From positions 1,302,001 to 1,366,000 of the forward strand of contig NZ_CP034726.1 of assembly GCF_004359375.1 (NCBI RefSeq): DNA of 64,000 nt, in the 5' to 3' direction. Shown here one piece after another: positions 30,522-41,121 of this stretch. Within the stretch, counting starts at the first letter, position 1. The number at the start of each line of letters is the position of its first letter. Under the pieces are notes generated by a model. The model was not told the origin of the DNA and did no database searches. It saw nothing but the letters and a program-made list of their open reading frames with translations. The position numbers were made by a program, and so were the translations under genes. The DNA comes from Acetilactobacillus jinshanensis (GTDB lineage: Bacteria > Bacillota > Bacilli > Lactobacillales > Lactobacillaceae).

Positions 30522-31529
30522 CTAGTCCAATTTAGACTTTATTCCTAAATGCTGATAAGCCTTTTTGGTGACTTCTCGACCCCTTGGGGTTCGCTTCAAA
30601 AAGCCCTTCTGTAATAAATAAGGCTCATACATTTCAGAAATCGTATCTGTCTCTTCCCCGATATTAGCAGCAATCGTATTTAAGCCGACCGGACCACCAT
30701 TATAATATTTAATCATGGTCTTCAATAGCTTAATATCAGTTCGATCAAGGCCCTCTTCATCAATCCCCAGGAGCTTTAACGTGTAATTAACGACTGGGAC
30801 GTCAATTGCTGAATGATGAGAAACCTGCGCGAAATCACGGACTCGCCTTAATAATCGGTTGGCAATTCTCGGTGTCCCTCTTGAACGACGGGCAATCTCA
30901 ACGGCACCTTCATCCTTAATACTGCTATGAAAAATATTAGCTGATCGTTTAACGATCGTCGTCAAATCATCAACGTTGTAGTAACGCATGTGTTCAACGA
31001 TTCCAAAACGATCACGCAAGGGTGCCGATAAAAGACCTGCTCGAGTCGTCGCACCAATCAAGGTGAACGGTGGCAACGGGAAATGAACTGGGTGGGCTGT
31101 CGGGCCCTGACCAACTACAATGTCAACGTAGAAGTCTTCCATTGCTGAATACAGCATTTCTTCCACGACTTTAGGTAACCGGTGAATTTCATCAATAAAT
31201 AAAATGTCACCAGGTTTTAGTTCGTTTAAAAGTGCTACTAAGTCACCGGGCTTTTCAATGGCCGGGCCACTAGTCGTTTTAATGTCAACTTGCATCTCAT
31301 GAGCGATCACCATTGCTAAGGTCGTTTTCCCTAAACCTGGTGGCCCGTATAACAAGACGTGGTCTAGAGATTCATGACGTTGCTTGGCGGCTTTAATGTA
31401 TACACGTAATTCATGTTTTAATTTTGTTTGCCCAATATATTGATCTAGAAACTGCGGACGAAGTGTCTGTTCTTCGTCAGCTTCTGCTTGATTTTCTTTT
31501 TGACCAGAAACTAAACGTTTTTTTGTCAA
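30522..31529 (-). CDS. ruvB: Holliday junction branch migration helicase RuvB
   Basis: A 335-residue AAA+ motor. Walker [10 protein letters not shown] (near residue 62), Walker [10 protein letters not shown], sensor 1 IGATTRAG, and the winged-helix C-terminus [16 protein letters not shown] with TPRGR are present. It forms hexamers that pull DNA through RuvA-bound junctions. It follows ruvA after 23 bases. RuvC is generally absent in Firmicutes, where RecU resolves junctions. Confidence 0.97.
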   Translation of the reverse strand: MTKKRLVSGQKENQAEADEEQTLRPQFLDQYIGQTKLKHELRVYIKAAKQRHESLDHVLLYGPPGLGKTTLAMVIAHEMQVDIKTTSGPAIEKPGDLVALLNELKPGDILFIDEIHRLPKVVEEMLYSAMEDFYVDIVVGQGPTAHPVHFPLPPFTLIGATTRAGLLSAPLRDRFGIVEHMRYYNVDDLTTIVKRSANIFHSSIKDEGAVEIARRSRGTPRIANRLLRRVRDFAQVSHHSAIDVPVVNYTLKLLGIDEEGLDRTDIKLLKTMIKYYNGGPVGLNTIAANIGEETDTISEMYEPYLLQKGFLKRTPRGREVTKKAYQHLGIKSKLD

Positions 31530-31552
31530 AACGTTAGCCTCCCTTCATTTAA

Positions 31553-32158
31553 TTAAGATAATCGATTTAATAATTTTAGACCTGCACTGATATATTGATT
31601 GGTCGTTAATTTAGAATTCTTAGCTAACGGGCCTTCAACACTCTTAACATCCCGATTACTGTAACCTAAAGCCTGCAATGCTTCCAAAGCTTCTTGAAGA
31701 TGCGGCGTTACTTTAGGGTTAACAACAGGTTGACTATTGCTAGCACCAGATACCAATAAATCATCCAACTTACCCTGTAGGTCCAAGATAATCTGTTTAG
31801 CGGTCTTCTTGCCAACCCCGGGAAATTTAGTTAGATACGTTACGTTTTCTTCGTTAATGGCATTCAATAGGGCTTGCTGATCATTACCCGAAAGAATGGC
31901 AATCGCATTTTTAGGCCCAATCCCGGAAACGTTAATTAACCGTTCAAAAATAGATTTGTCAATCTGGGATTTAAAGCCGTATAAAACATCAGCAACGTCA
32001 CTGACGGCCTGATGAATATAAACTTTAATCTTATGGTCACTATCAATTTTAAATAAACTAGCGTTCGGGACGTAAACCTTATAGCCAATCCCGTTAACTT
32101 CTAGCACTATATAAGTCTTTTTAATGTCGGTTACATAACCGATAAAATATTCAAACAT
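31553..32158 (-). CDS. ruvA: Holliday junction-binding protein RuvA
   Basis: A 201-residue protein with the OB-fold N-terminus (MFEYFIGYVTDI), two HhH motifs (LINVSGIGPKNAIAIL and LTKFPGVGKKTAKQII) and a C-terminal domain III (ALEALQALGYSNRDV) that contacts RuvB. 15 bases downstream of mutL. Confidence 0.96.
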   Translation of the reverse strand: MFEYFIGYVTDIKKTYIVLEVNGIGYKVYVPNASLFKIDSDHKIKVYIHQAVSDVADVLYGFKSQIDKSIFERLINVSGIGPKNAIAILSGNDQQALLNAINEENVTYLTKFPGVGKKTAKQIILDLQGKLDDLLVSGASNSQPVVNPKVTPHLQEALEALQALGYSNRDVKSVEGPLAKNSKLTTNQYISAGLKLLNRLS

Positions 32159-32173
32159 TAACTCGCGCTTTCG

Positions 32174-34126
32174 TTACTTTTTCCACTGATATTGCTTCCA
32201 GAGTCCGGAATGATGCGGATCCTGCACCCGTTTAAACATCTTTTGCATATCATAATTCGAGAAATGAACTAACGTCGGTCGACCGTGCGGACAGTTAAAC
32301 GGATCTTCAGCTTGGCTAAGGTGATTAAGTAAACTGATGGCCTGATCCCGGTTCAAATAATGATTAGCCTTGATTGCCCGTTTACAGCTCATCATGATTG
32401 CGGTCTTAGCTCGAAACTTCGCAATTGAAATTTTACCATTTTTAAGGACCCAATCAATCATTTCCTCAATTGTTGATCGTTCCTGTCCAGGTCGGAACCA
32501 GGTGGGGTGCTGATGAACGATGAAGCTGTCCGCACCAAACGGTTCTAATTTAATCCCAACGCTCTGCAAGACGTCAAGATGCTGCTTAATTTTTAACACG
32601 TCAGAATTAGAATAGCTCAAAACGATTGGAACTAACAAATCCTGTTCATCATTTGAAACTTGACCAATCTTTTGCCGGAAATATTCATAGTTAACCCGTT
32701 CCTGAGCGGCATGCTGATCAACAATGTATAAGCCATCACTGGCTTCGCACAGTAAATATGAACCGTGCATCTGGCCAATGTACCTCAATTTCGGAAATCG
32801 CTCTGCGGATTTAGTTTGAAGCAAACTTGGTGATTCGGAACGATGCACGTAGTTTACGTTCATACTCTTAGGCGTTTCCTTGCCAAAGGGCTTCCCAATA
32901 GGATCCTTACGATATTTACTGATAAGTGAACGAACCCGTTCTGATTTTAAATCAGCCTTGCTCTTAATAATAATGGGCTTAACCGACGTGTCATTAGCAA
33001 CATTATGATTGATTTCATTATTACCCGGCTGCTTATGATAATGAACCGAAGCTTGATTAACATCCAAATTAATTTGGTGAACATCGTAGTGTGGTTGCTC
33101 CGGTTGAACCGAATATTCACGGTGCATAACGTTCGGAATTAAATTCTGGTGAGACAGTCGGTTCATAATCATCGTCGTTATTAAATGACATAACGATGGT
33201 TCTTTGCTAACCCTAACGGTCGTCTTTGACGGGTGAACATTTGGATCCACTAAAATCGGGTCCATTTGAATGTTGATCACCGCGATTGGATAACGACGAA
33301 CCATTAGTTTCGATCCGTAACCTTTAATAACGGCGTCAGCAATCGCTCGATTTTTGATATAACGACCATTTAAAATGATTGTAATGTAATTACGGCTGGC
33401 TCGAGTTAATTCAGGTAAACTGACGTAACCCCAGAGTTTAAAGTCATTGTTATGCGCTTTAACAGCTAACATCTTTTTAACCTTGTTAATCCCGTAAATG
33501 CTACCGATGACCTGCTGGAGGTTGCCACGACCGGCAGTCCTTAACATCTCATGATGATTATGAATTAACGAAAAAGCAATCTTTGGATGACCAAGTGCTA
33601 GCCTGTCAATCACATCGGTAATTCGAGATAGTTCCGTTGCCGGTGATTTCATGTACTTCAACCGAGCTGGCGTATTAAAGAACAGATCATTAACGGTAAT
33701 AATCGTTCCACGTCGTGCTTCTGCCGGCTGAATCCCGATTAATTTACCACCGTTAATTCGAATCTCAGTTCCTTCGCCACCGGTCGAAGTCTTCAGATCA
33801 ACATCCGCAACTGAAGCGATACTGGGTAAGGCTTCACCTCGAAAACCTAACGTATCGACCTGAAATAAATCACGTCGATTATGAATTTTACTGGTGGCGT
33901 GTCGCATAAACGCAGTTTTAACATCGTCAGGTTCAATCCCGATGCCATCATCAGTTACTTTAATCTGATCTAATCCGGAACCCTTAACGGCAACGTCAAT
34001 ATCACGGCTATGCGCATCAATTGAATTTTCAACTAATTCCTTTACGACGGATGACGGTCGTTCAACAACTTCACCAGCAGAAATTTGATTCGATAACGTT
34101 GGTGACAATTTATGGATTTTAGCCAT
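32174..34126 (-). CDS. mutL: DNA mismatch repair protein MutL
   Basis: A 650-residue GHKL ATPase. N-terminal motifs: KELVENSIDA, DDGIGI, and GFRGEALPSIA. The C-terminal endonuclease motif DQHAAQERVNYE fits DQHA(x2)E(x4)E, with SCKRAI and CPHGRPT also present, so it should nick DNA as in other Bacilli that lack MutH. It follows mutS after 22 bases. Confidence 0.96.
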   Translation of the reverse strand: MAKIHKLSPTLSNQISAGEVVERPSSVVKELVENSIDAHSRDIDVAVKGSGLDQIKVTDDGIGIEPDDVKTAFMRHATSKIHNRRDLFQVDTLGFRGEALPSIASVADVDLKTSTGGEGTEIRINGGKLIGIQPAEARRGTIITVNDLFFNTPARLKYMKSPATELSRITDVIDRLALGHPKIAFSLIHNHHEMLRTAGRGNLQQVIGSIYGINKVKKMLAVKAHNNDFKLWGYVSLPELTRASRNYITIILNGRYIKNRAIADAVIKGYGSKLMVRRYPIAVINIQMDPILVDPNVHPSKTTVRVSKEPSLCHLITTMIMNRLSHQNLIPNVMHREYSVQPEQPHYDVHQINLDVNQASVHYHKQPGNNEINHNVANDTSVKPIIIKSKADLKSERVRSLISKYRKDPIGKPFGKETPKSMNVNYVHRSESPSLLQTKSAERFPKLRYIGQMHGSYLLCEASDGLYIVDQHAAQERVNYEYFRQKIGQVSNDEQDLLVPIVLSYSNSDVLKIKQHLDVLQSVGIKLEPFGADSFIVHQHPTWFRPGQERSTIEEMIDWVLKNGKISIAKFRAKTAIMMSCKRAIKANHYLNRDQAISLLNHLSQAEDPFNCPHGRPTLVHFSNYDMQKMFKRVQDPHHSGLWKQYQWKK

Positions 34127-34148
34127 GATATTTTACACCTCTTAAAAG

Positions 34149-36848
34149 TTATTTCTTAATCTGGTGCTGCCATTTATAGACGTTATTCATCAATGCCATC
34201 GGGGTCTCTGACATCAGATCAGTGTTCTTAAGTTCACGAATCACTTTATAATCTCGTGAATTTAAACCTGAACTCTTGGAATTCGATGATGATTTAGTCG
34301 GAAATAGTGCTAACTGTTGGTCACGTCTTCGACTGAGATCAGCCGTTCGTTCTTCTAACATCTTACGTAATTTTTGGTTAGATTTACGATATTGACTATC
34401 TTTTTGCGTCACAATCGAATTAACGGCTTGAGAATTCTTCTTATATTTATTATGAGCTACCGCATCTTTAGCTTCTAATGAACTTAAGATGTGGCTGGCC
34501 CTTGTAAGTACTGGCTTTGGTAGCCCCGCTAATTTGGCAACGTGAATCCCGTAGGATTTGTCAGCGGGTCCGTCTTCGACCTTATGCAAGAACACTAGAT
34601 TGCCGTTCTTTTCCGTAGCACCAACATGAACATTCTTTAAATGCGGTAACGTTTTAGATAACTCAGTTAAGCCATGGTAATGCGTTGACAATAACGTTTT
34701 GGCATGAATATGGTTGTGGACATATTCAATAATCGCTTGTGCTAACGACATCCCGTCGTAAGTAGCGGTTCCACGACCGAGTTCATCAAATAAAATCAAG
34801 CTATGCGGGGTTGCGTATTGTAAGGCTTCGTTAGATTCCTGCATCTCAACCATGAAAGTACTCTGTCCGGCAATTAAATTATCAGCGGCACCAATTCGAG
34901 TAAAGATTTGGTCAAAAATTGGGATGACTGCTGATTTAGCTGGGATAAAGCACCCCATCTGCGCCATGATCACCGTTAAAGCTAATTGACGCATATAGGT
35001 ACTTTTACCAGACATATTGGGCCCGGTAATCAATAATATCTGAGTATCTTTATTCATGACTACGTCATTCGGCACGTAAGATTGATGGCCCATAACTTTT
35101 TCAACGACCGGATGCCGTCCATCAATAATTCGCATGTCAGATCCGTTCGTTAACTTGGGCTTAATCCACCGATATTTCTCACTGATAGTGGCAAAGGCCT
35201 GGAGAACGTCTAACGATGCCACGGCATCTGCTAACGACTGGAGACGCTTGATATTTTGTTTAATGGCATTCCTAACTTTAACAAAGATCTGGTACTCCAA
35301 CGTCTTTGATTTTTCCTGGGCTTCTAAGATTAAAGCTTCATGTTTCTTTAACTCAGGTGTCGAAAAGCGTTCAGCGTTTCGTAACGTTTGTTTACGCTGG
35401 TAACGATCTTCCGGAACTTTATTTAGATTAACCTTAGTGACTTGAATGTAGTATCCAAAGACATGGTTAAAACCAACTTTAAGATTATGGATTCCAGTGA
35501 TCTTACGTTCCTTAGCCTGAAGATTAGCCATCCACTGACGACCGTTGTTCATAGCGTCACGATAGCTATCAAGCCGTTTATTATAATGATCCTTAATCAC
35601 ACCGCCGTCAGTAATTGAAATCGGTGGTTCATCCATAATAGCTCGTTGAATTAAATCATGAACGTTAGTTACTGGATCCATCTTTTTATAAATGTCACCC
35701 AGTCGTTTTGGATCTAATTGACCCAGAATATACCTAATCTTTGGAATCTGGGCTAACGACGTCTTCAGCTGAATTAAGTCACGGCCGTTGACACTGCCGA
35801 ACGATACTTTTCCAGCAAGTCGCTCAAGGTCGTAAACTTTGATCAATAAGTTCTGAATTTGATTTCGTTCGTAATAATGATCCAGGAGTTCCTGAACCGC
35901 ATTCTGACGTTTCTCAATGTGCGATTTGTTAATTAACGGCCGGTTTAGCCAACGCTTTAATTTACGACCACCCATCGCCGTTTTCGTGGCGTCTAGAATC
36001 CACAAAAGTGTTCCAGTCTTTTTACCGGTCCGGATGTTCTTTAGTAATTCTAAGTTATATTTAGTATTGTGATCCATTTTAAGATATTGGGTCGGTTCAT
36101 ATGGCACAGCAACCTTTAAGTGGGATAAATCACGTTTTTGGGTAACGTGAATATAGGTTAGTAACCGAGCCGTGATGTTTCTTTCAAGTGGGCTCTTTAA
36201 ATTCTGAATCAGATAACTAGTTTCCGCTTCGGTCCTAATCGTTTTCTGGTGTGAAATTAAGATCCCAATCTTATGAAATTTATTCAATAGATCCTGGTTA
36301 AGCGGACCGTTAACAACGACTTCTTTGGTCTGTAAACTCATGACCTCATTTAAGACGCTTTGATTACCCTTCAGGACACTGGTCTTTAATTCACCGGTTG
36401 ATAATTCAGCATAGGCAAAGCCGTAGACGTCACGTTTAGGATCATATTCCAAAGCCGTTAAGTAATTGTTATTCTTAGCGTTTTCCACACCGGATTCAGT
36501 ATACGTTCCGGGGGTAACCAACTGCACAACGGCTCGCTTGACCATGCCCTTAGCTAGACGTGGATCTTCCATCTGATCGCAGATCGCGACTTTGTAACCC
36601 TTGTCAACTAAGATATTGACATAGTCCTGAACAGCACGGTGTGGCATTCCACACATTGGAATCGGATGTTTAGAACTATGATTACGCGCGGTTAACGTCA
36701 ATTCTAAAATTCTGGCACCCTTGATTGCATCTTCATTAAACAATTCAAAGAAATCACCGATTCGATAGAATAAAAAGGCATCGGGATACTGGTCCTTGAT
36801 CTTTTGATATTGACGCATCATAGGTGTCTTCGTTGTGGATTTAGACAT
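34149..36848 (-). CDS. mutS: DNA mismatch recognition protein MutS
   Basis: An 899-residue MutS1. The mismatch-reading Phe-x-Glu lies in RIGDFFELF (near residue 34); the ATPase has [13 protein letters not shown], the STFMVEM loop and [12 protein letters not shown]. The C-terminus ends in a low-complexity linker and a helix that may carry the MutL or clamp contact. First gene of mutS-mutL-ruvA-ruvB-yajC. Confidence 0.97.
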   Translation of the reverse strand: MSKSTTKTPMMRQYQKIKDQYPDAFLFYRIGDFFELFNEDAIKGARILELTLTARNHSSKHPIPMCGMPHRAVQDYVNILVDKGYKVAICDQMEDPRLAKGMVKRAVVQLVTPGTYTESGVENAKNNNYLTALEYDPKRDVYGFAYAELSTGELKTSVLKGNQSVLNEVMSLQTKEVVVNGPLNQDLLNKFHKIGILISHQKTIRTEAETSYLIQNLKSPLERNITARLLTYIHVTQKRDLSHLKVAVPYEPTQYLKMDHNTKYNLELLKNIRTGKKTGTLLWILDATKTAMGGRKLKRWLNRPLINKSHIEKRQNAVQELLDHYYERNQIQNLLIKVYDLERLAGKVSFGSVNGRDLIQLKTSLAQIPKIRYILGQLDPKRLGDIYKKMDPVTNVHDLIQRAIMDEPPISITDGGVIKDHYNKRLDSYRDAMNNGRQWMANLQAKERKITGIHNLKVGFNHVFGYYIQVTKVNLNKVPEDRYQRKQTLRNAERFSTPELKKHEALILEAQEKSKTLEYQIFVKVRNAIKQNIKRLQSLADAVASLDVLQAFATISEKYRWIKPKLTNGSDMRIIDGRHPVVEKVMGHQSYVPNDVVMNKDTQILLITGPNMSGKSTYMRQLALTVIMAQMGCFIPAKSAVIPIFDQIFTRIGAADNLIAGQSTFMVEMQESNEALQYATPHSLILFDELGRGTATYDGMSLAQAIIEYVHNHIHAKTLLSTHYHGLTELSKTLPHLKNVHVGATEKNGNLVFLHKVEDGPADKSYGIHVAKLAGLPKPVLTRASHILSSLEAKDAVAHNKYKKNSQAVNSIVTQKDSQYRKSNQKLRKMLEERTADLSRRRDQQLALFPTKSSSNSKSSGLNSRDYKVIRELKNTDLMSETPMALMNNVYKWQHQIKK

Positions 36849-36886
36849 CGATCGCTCACAGTCCTTTCATGAACATTTTTAAATAA

Positions 36887-36895
36887 ATTCTAACA
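36887..36895 (-). promoter_or_regulatory. Candidate extended -10 of the mutS operon
   Basis: TGTTAGAAT on the minus strand (TGn plus TAGAAT), about 39 bp before the mutS start. No good -35 is visible. Confidence 0.4.
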
Positions 36896-36902
36896 TAAGA
36901 CA

Positions 36903-36936
36903 GAAAAAGTGGCCTCTTTTAGGAGACCACTTTTTT
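36903..36936. terminator. Terminator after rny
   Basis: Stem AAAGTGG(C/T)CTC with GGAGACCACTTT and T runs on both sides. Confidence 0.85.
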
Positions 36937-36946
36937 CAATCAAATT

Positions 36947-38506
36947 TTAACTTGCGTATTCAACTGACCTAACCTCACGTATAATCGTAACCTTAATATG
37001 GCCAGGATATTCCATATCCTTTTCGATTTTACGCTTAATGTCACGGGCCAATACAATCGCTTGTGTATCAGAAACTTTATCCGGCTTGACAATTACACGA
37101 ATGCCACGTCCAGCTTGAATAGCGTAACTCTTTTTAACTTCAGGGAAACTGTTGCTGATCTTTTCAAGATCAGTTAAGCGATGAATGAAGCTTTCAAGAG
37201 ATTTGCTCTTAGCACCTGGACGTGAAGCAGCAATTTCACTTGCAACGTTAACTAATTCAGAAATAATATAATGAGGCTTTTGATTACCACTATAAGCCCC
37301 AATTGAATCAACAATTACGGGACTTTCATTATATTTCTTAGCTAAATCAATTCCAATCTGAACGTGAGAACTATTAGCTTCGTGATCAACCGCACGGCCA
37401 ATTTCATGTAATAATCCAGCACGTTTAGCTAAAGTAACGTTTTCACCTAATTCAGCGGCTAAAACGCCGGTTAATTTAGCGACTTCAATTGAACGATCTA
37501 AGACGTTTTGACCGTCATACATCATAAATTGAAGGCGTCCAATTAATTTAACCAAATGCGGGTCCATTGAGTGAATCCCGAGATCAAAAATGACGTTCTC
37601 TCCTGTTTCTTGAATCTTCTGACCAAGTTCTTTACGACTCTTGGCAACCATTTCTTCAATTCGAGCTGGATGAATTCGGCCATCCTTAATTAATTTTTCT
37701 AGAGCGATTTTAGCAATCGTTCTACGAACAGGATTAAAGCCACTTAAGACTACTGCATCAGGCGTGTCATCAATAACAACATCAATTCCCGTTAAGGTTT
37801 CAAAGGTTCTAATATTACGGCCTTCACGACCGATAATTCGACCCTTCATATCATCATTTGGTAAGTTTACCACCGAAACCGTAGTTTCAGAAACTAAATC
37901 AGCAGCACTCTGCTGAATAGCTTGAACCACCAAATTTTTAGCCTTTTCTTTTGAAGTTCGCTGAGCTTGATCATAGCTATCTTTAATCATCTTAGCTCGT
38001 TCACCAGCAAGCTGATGTTTAGTATCACTAATGATCATCTTACGAGCTTCACTCTGAGGAAGTGCGGCAACCTTTTCTAGCTTTGCTTGACGTTGCTTAA
38101 TCAAGGTTTCCGCAGCCTGCTGCTTCTTAGTAATTTGTTGTTGCTTAGCGTTCAACTTAGCTTCTTTACGGTTTAAAGAATTGTCACGTCGATTAAAGGC
38201 GGCATCTTTGTCATCCAAAGATTCTTCACGTCGTAATAAACGATTTTCTTGTTTCTGAATCTTAGAACGACGATTCTTTAAATCTTTATTAATTTCAGAA
38301 CGGTATCGATTACTTTTTTCTTTAGCATCTAACACCATTTCTTTTTTAGCAGTTTCAGCTTGTCGCTTAGCTTTTACCAAAATACTTTGAGCATCCTGAT
38401 GAGTATTACTGAGCTTTTTTTGAGTAGTACGTTCGTGCACATATTGCCCAATAAAGAATCCAATAATAATAGCGATGATTGCGAGGATTAGGCTAATAAT
38501 TACCAT
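36947..38506 (-). CDS. rny: Ribonuclease Y homologue with degenerate HD active site
   Basis: A 519-residue protein with the full RNase Y layout: N-terminal membrane helix (residues 2-20), coiled coil (about 25-195), KH domain with GRIIGREGRNIRTFE (222-236), and a C-terminal HD-type domain. In active RNase Y the HD domain binds metal through His (in NVLxHS), His-Asp (LLHDIGKA), a His-His pair (HHGD) and Asp (AADAIS). Here these are Arg338, His367-Glu368, Tyr405-Ser406 and Glu424, and the RTSYGQN stretch is MMYDGQN. The rest of the domain aligns to the end. The gene is complete, so a non-catalytic membrane-bound RNA-binding role is likely (inference). Confidence 0.93.
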   Translation of the reverse strand: MVIISLILAIIAIIIGFFIGQYVHERTTQKKLSNTHQDAQSILVKAKRQAETAKKEMVLDAKEKSNRYRSEINKDLKNRRSKIQKQENRLLRREESLDDKDAAFNRRDNSLNRKEAKLNAKQQQITKKQQAAETLIKQRQAKLEKVAALPQSEARKMIISDTKHQLAGERAKMIKDSYDQAQRTSKEKAKNLVVQAIQQSAADLVSETTVSVVNLPNDDMKGRIIGREGRNIRTFETLTGIDVVIDDTPDAVVLSGFNPVRRTIAKIALEKLIKDGRIHPARIEEMVAKSRKELGQKIQETGENVIFDLGIHSMDPHLVKLIGRLQFMMYDGQNVLDRSIEVAKLTGVLAAELGENVTLAKRAGLLHEIGRAVDHEANSSHVQIGIDLAKKYNESPVIVDSIGAYSGNQKPHYIISELVNVASEIAASRPGAKSKSLESFIHRLTDLEKISNSFPEVKKSYAIQAGRGIRVIVKPDKVSDTQAIVLARDIKRKIEKDMEYPGHIKVTIIREVRSVEYAS

Positions 38507-38565
38507 AATTTCACCTTCACACCATCTAAAATAATAAGTTTTAATGAGTATATTACTCTTAATTC

Positions 38566-38595
38566 ATTTTAGAATTAAGTCATTACACCTGTCAA
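38566..38595 (-). promoter_or_regulatory. rny promoter
   Basis: TTGACA (38590-38595) and TAAAAT (38566-38571), 18-bp spacer, in the 157-bp gap between recA and rny. Confidence 0.75.
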
Positions 38596-38663
38596 TATAA
38601 TTTATTTCAATTTTAAAATCGAAGAACTATTTTTGTCCTCCATTGGTCGGCTTTTTAGATGAA

Positions 38664-39689
38664 TCATCTTTTTTTAGGCATATCAAGTGGCAAGTGATAA
38701 GCTTTTCTAACCTGAGCATTGAGTTGATCCATTAATTTTGGATGAGCTAAAAGAAATTTCTTAGCGTTCTCACGGCCCTGACCAATTCGTTGACCATCAT
38801 ATGAATACCAGGCACCAGCCTTTTCAACTATACCCTTATCAGCGCCCATATCCAAAAGTTCACCGGTCTGTGAGATCCCGTGACCATACATAATATCAAC
38901 TTGGCAACGTTTAAACGGTGGTGCAACTTTATTCTTAACGACCTTGATCTTGGCACGGTTACCAATGATGTCGGTACCTTTTTTAATCTTTTGGCCACGT
39001 CGAATTTCTAAACGAATCGTTGAATAGAACTTTAATGCACGACCGCCAGGTGTTGTTTCTGGGTTACCAAACATCACGCCGACCTTTTCACGGATCTGAT
39101 TGATAAAGATACAGATCGTGTTGGTCTTACTGATGGACCCTGATAATTTACGGAGTGCCTGGGACATTAAACGAGCTTGAAGACTAACGTGAGAATCGCC
39201 CATTTCACCCTCGATTTCAGCTTGGGGTACTAAAGCCGCAACAGAGTCAACAACCACTAGGTCAACAGCACCGCTGGAAACAAGGGCGTCACAAATTTGT
39301 AAGCCCTGTTCACCCGTATCGGGTTGAGATAATAGCAGATCATTAATATTAACGCCTAGATTTTTGGCATATTCAGGATCTAAGGCGTTTTCTGCGTCGA
39401 TATATGCAGCCGTGCCACCATGTTTCTGAACTTCAGCAACGGCATGTAATGCTAGCGTCGTTTTACCTGAACTTTCAGGACCATAAATTTCAACGATTCG
39501 ACCTTTAGGATAACCGCCAACGCCTAAAGCGCTATCTAACGCAATTGACCCCGTGGGGATCGTTTCAATACTGTTGTCAGCACGGTCACCCATGCGCATG
39601 ATCGAGCCCTTGCCAAACTCTTTCGTGATTTGTTTTAAAGCACCGTCTAAAGCCGCTTTCCTTTGACTTTGAGGATCTTTTTTAGCCAT
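38664..39689 (-). CDS. recA: Recombinase RecA
   Basis: A 341-residue recombinase with Walker [10 protein letters not shown], Walker [10 protein letters not shown], loop L2 region [17 protein letters not shown] and the C-terminal domain GKENAK-like segment [13 protein letters not shown]. The frame ends MPKKR-stop. At the last codons is an A7 run; with one A fewer the frame continues [13 protein letters not shown] and stops at 38627, a charged tail like that of other RecA proteins. The stop may thus result from a frameshift. The gene follows cinA after 32 bases. Confidence 0.96.
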   Translation of the reverse strand: MAKKDPQSQRKAALDGALKQITKEFGKGSIMRMGDRADNSIETIPTGSIALDSALGVGGYPKGRIVEIYGPESSGKTTLALHAVAEVQKHGGTAAYIDAENALDPEYAKNLGVNINDLLLSQPDTGEQGLQICDALVSSGAVDLVVVDSVAALVPQAEIEGEMGDSHVSLQARLMSQALRKLSGSISKTNTICIFINQIREKVGVMFGNPETTPGGRALKFYSTIRLEIRRGQKIKKGTDIIGNRAKIKVVKNKVAPPFKRCQVDIMYGHGISQTGELLDMGADKGIVEKAGAWYSYDGQRIGQGRENAKKFLLAHPKLMDQLNAQVRKAYHLPLDMPKKR

Positions 39690-39721
39690 TATTTCATCCC
39701 CTTAAATTTGATTTAAAGGAC

Positions 39722-40516
39722 TTAAAGTAATTTATTTAGCGCATCGTTAACCATCTTTAACCCGGTCTTTACACATAATAAGCGGATTGCGTCTCTGGAA
39801 TTATTTTTTAGTTCCTCAGCCGTTTTAAAGCCACTTAACTGATGATATAGAGTCTGTAAATGATATAGTTTAGCGATCGTTTTATGACCATTTATCGACA
39901 AACCAATCCATACGGTCCCACCAGGCTGACCTTCTAACGGATCAGGTCCAGCAGCACCCGTAAACGATACTGAAACGTCAGTATTCATAATCTTACGGGA
40001 CTGACTGGCCATCCATTGGGCAACGGGTTCAGAAACTACACCATACTCATTAATAACGTCGTTGGGAATCCCCAATAATTGATGTTTAGCGTGATTTGAA
40101 TAAGTTACAAAGCCACCCGGAAAAACTGCTGAAATTCCGGGGACGTTACCCAACGTCGCCTGGAACATCCCAGCAGTCAAACTTTCAGCACCAGTAATCG
40201 ATAGATGATGATTAATTAATCGATTGCCGACAATTTGTTCAATTGAAGTCTGTCGACCATCGCCGATGTACCACGATCCAAAATGATTAAGGATAATATT
40301 TTTAATTTGATCTGGTCGTTCCCGACATTTCACAATCTCGAGAACAATTTCATAATGATCAACATGAACAAAATAAACGTCGTTCCGGCCTAAAACCTGA
40401 CTTAATTTTCGTGTGAATTGATCCAAGCCTAGTCCAAAAAAGCGCATGTATAACGGACGTGATTGCAAAACTAATTTACCTTTCAGTAAACCATGCCAAT
40501 TAAATTGAGTGTTCAA
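39722..40516 (-). CDS. cinA: CinA C-terminal (PncC, NMN amidase) protein, N-terminal domain missing
   Basis: 264 residues, against about 415 for full CinA. The KH-like linker (LYMRFFGLGLDQFTRKL) and the C-terminal amidohydrolase domain are present, with GAESLTAGMF, GGFVTYSNHAK, VVSEPVA and FTGAAGPDPLEGQPGGTVW, including the catalytic Ser and Tyr. The N-terminal molybdopterin-binding-like (COG1058) domain is gone. The start is a TTG (40516) overlapping pgsA by 17 bases, with a stop six codons further upstream, so no hidden N-terminus exists. NMN deamidase activity could remain. Confidence 0.88.
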   Translation of the reverse strand: MNTQFNWHGLLKGKLVLQSRPLYMRFFGLGLDQFTRKLSQVLGRNDVYFVHVDHYEIVLEIVKCRERPDQIKNIILNHFGSWYIGDGRQTSIEQIVGNRLINHHLSITGAESLTAGMFQATLGNVPGISAVFPGGFVTYSNHAKHQLLGIPNDVINEYGVVSEPVAQWMASQSRKIMNTDVSVSFTGAAGPDPLEGQPGGTVWIGLSINGHKTIAKLYHLQTLYHQLSGFKTAEELKNNSRDAIRLLCVKTGLKMVNDALNKLL

Positions 40517-41063
40517 AAACGCCCCAGTTCTTTACAAAGTAATCAATTCCGGAGTAAACCGTAAAGAATAAGGCAATGTAAAGTAACGTTAGGCCGATGA
40601 TGTTAAAGCTCAATAATAAGAATACGATCGAGAACATCTGTGATGCCGTCTTAATCTTACCTGGCCAAGCGGCAGCAATGACCTTACCACTGGTCTCAGC
40701 ACAGATTAAACGAAGGCCGGTAACGGCAAGTTCACGGCAAACGATAATTGCGGCAACCCAACTTGGAACTACGTGGGCGCCAACTAAAAGGATGAATGCC
40801 GTCATAACTAACATTTTGTCGGCTAACGGATCGGCAAACTTACCAAAATTGGTAATTAAATGACGACTTCTAGCTAAATGGCCATCTAAGAAATCGGTAA
40901 TGGCAGCAATCGCAAAAATAATCGTTGCTAAGAGCCACGTCCCATGAGTAACGGTTCCTAGCCAACAAATGGACCCCATTAAATTAATTGGTAAAATAAA
41001 CGCAATTAAAAAGATCGGGATCATGATAATTCGCATTAAGGTTAATCTATTTGGTAAATTCAA
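40500..41063 (-). CDS. pgsA: Phosphatidylglycerophosphate synthase
   Basis: A 187-residue membrane enzyme that makes phosphatidylglycerol phosphate from CDP-diacylglycerol and glycerol 3-phosphate. The CDP-alcohol phosphotransferase motif D-G-x2-A-R-x8-G-x3-D-x3-D is seen as LDGHLARSRHLITNFGKFAD followed by PLADK. Several hydrophobic helices surround it. The start is TTG with AGGAGG 8 bases upstream. The stop overlaps the cinA start. Confidence 0.95.
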   Translation of the reverse strand: MNLPNRLTLMRIIMIPIFLIAFILPINLMGSICWLGTVTHGTWLLATIIFAIAAITDFLDGHLARSRHLITNFGKFADPLADKMLVMTAFILLVGAHVVPSWVAAIIVCRELAVTGLRLICAETSGKVIAAAWPGKIKTASQMFSIVFLLLSFNIIGLTLLYIALFFTVYSGIDYFVKNWGVFEHSI

Positions 41064-41082
41064 TGTCTTTTCCTCCTATAAC

Positions 41083-41107
41083 AAAAACTGGACTCGGGAA
41101 GCCCAGT
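41083..41107 (-). terminator. Terminator after rodZ
   Basis: 8-bp stem ACTGGGCT/AGTCCAGT (one G-U), loop TCCCG, then five T on the minus strand. Confidence 0.8.
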
Positions 41108-41121
41108 CATTTAATTAATTA

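Noticed and set aside
39690-39721. SOS (LexA/DinR) box before recA
   Set aside because: The 32-bp gap to cinA contains no GAAC-n4-GTTC motif and no promoter; recA seems to be read with the upstream genes or from a promoter inside cinA that I cannot identify.
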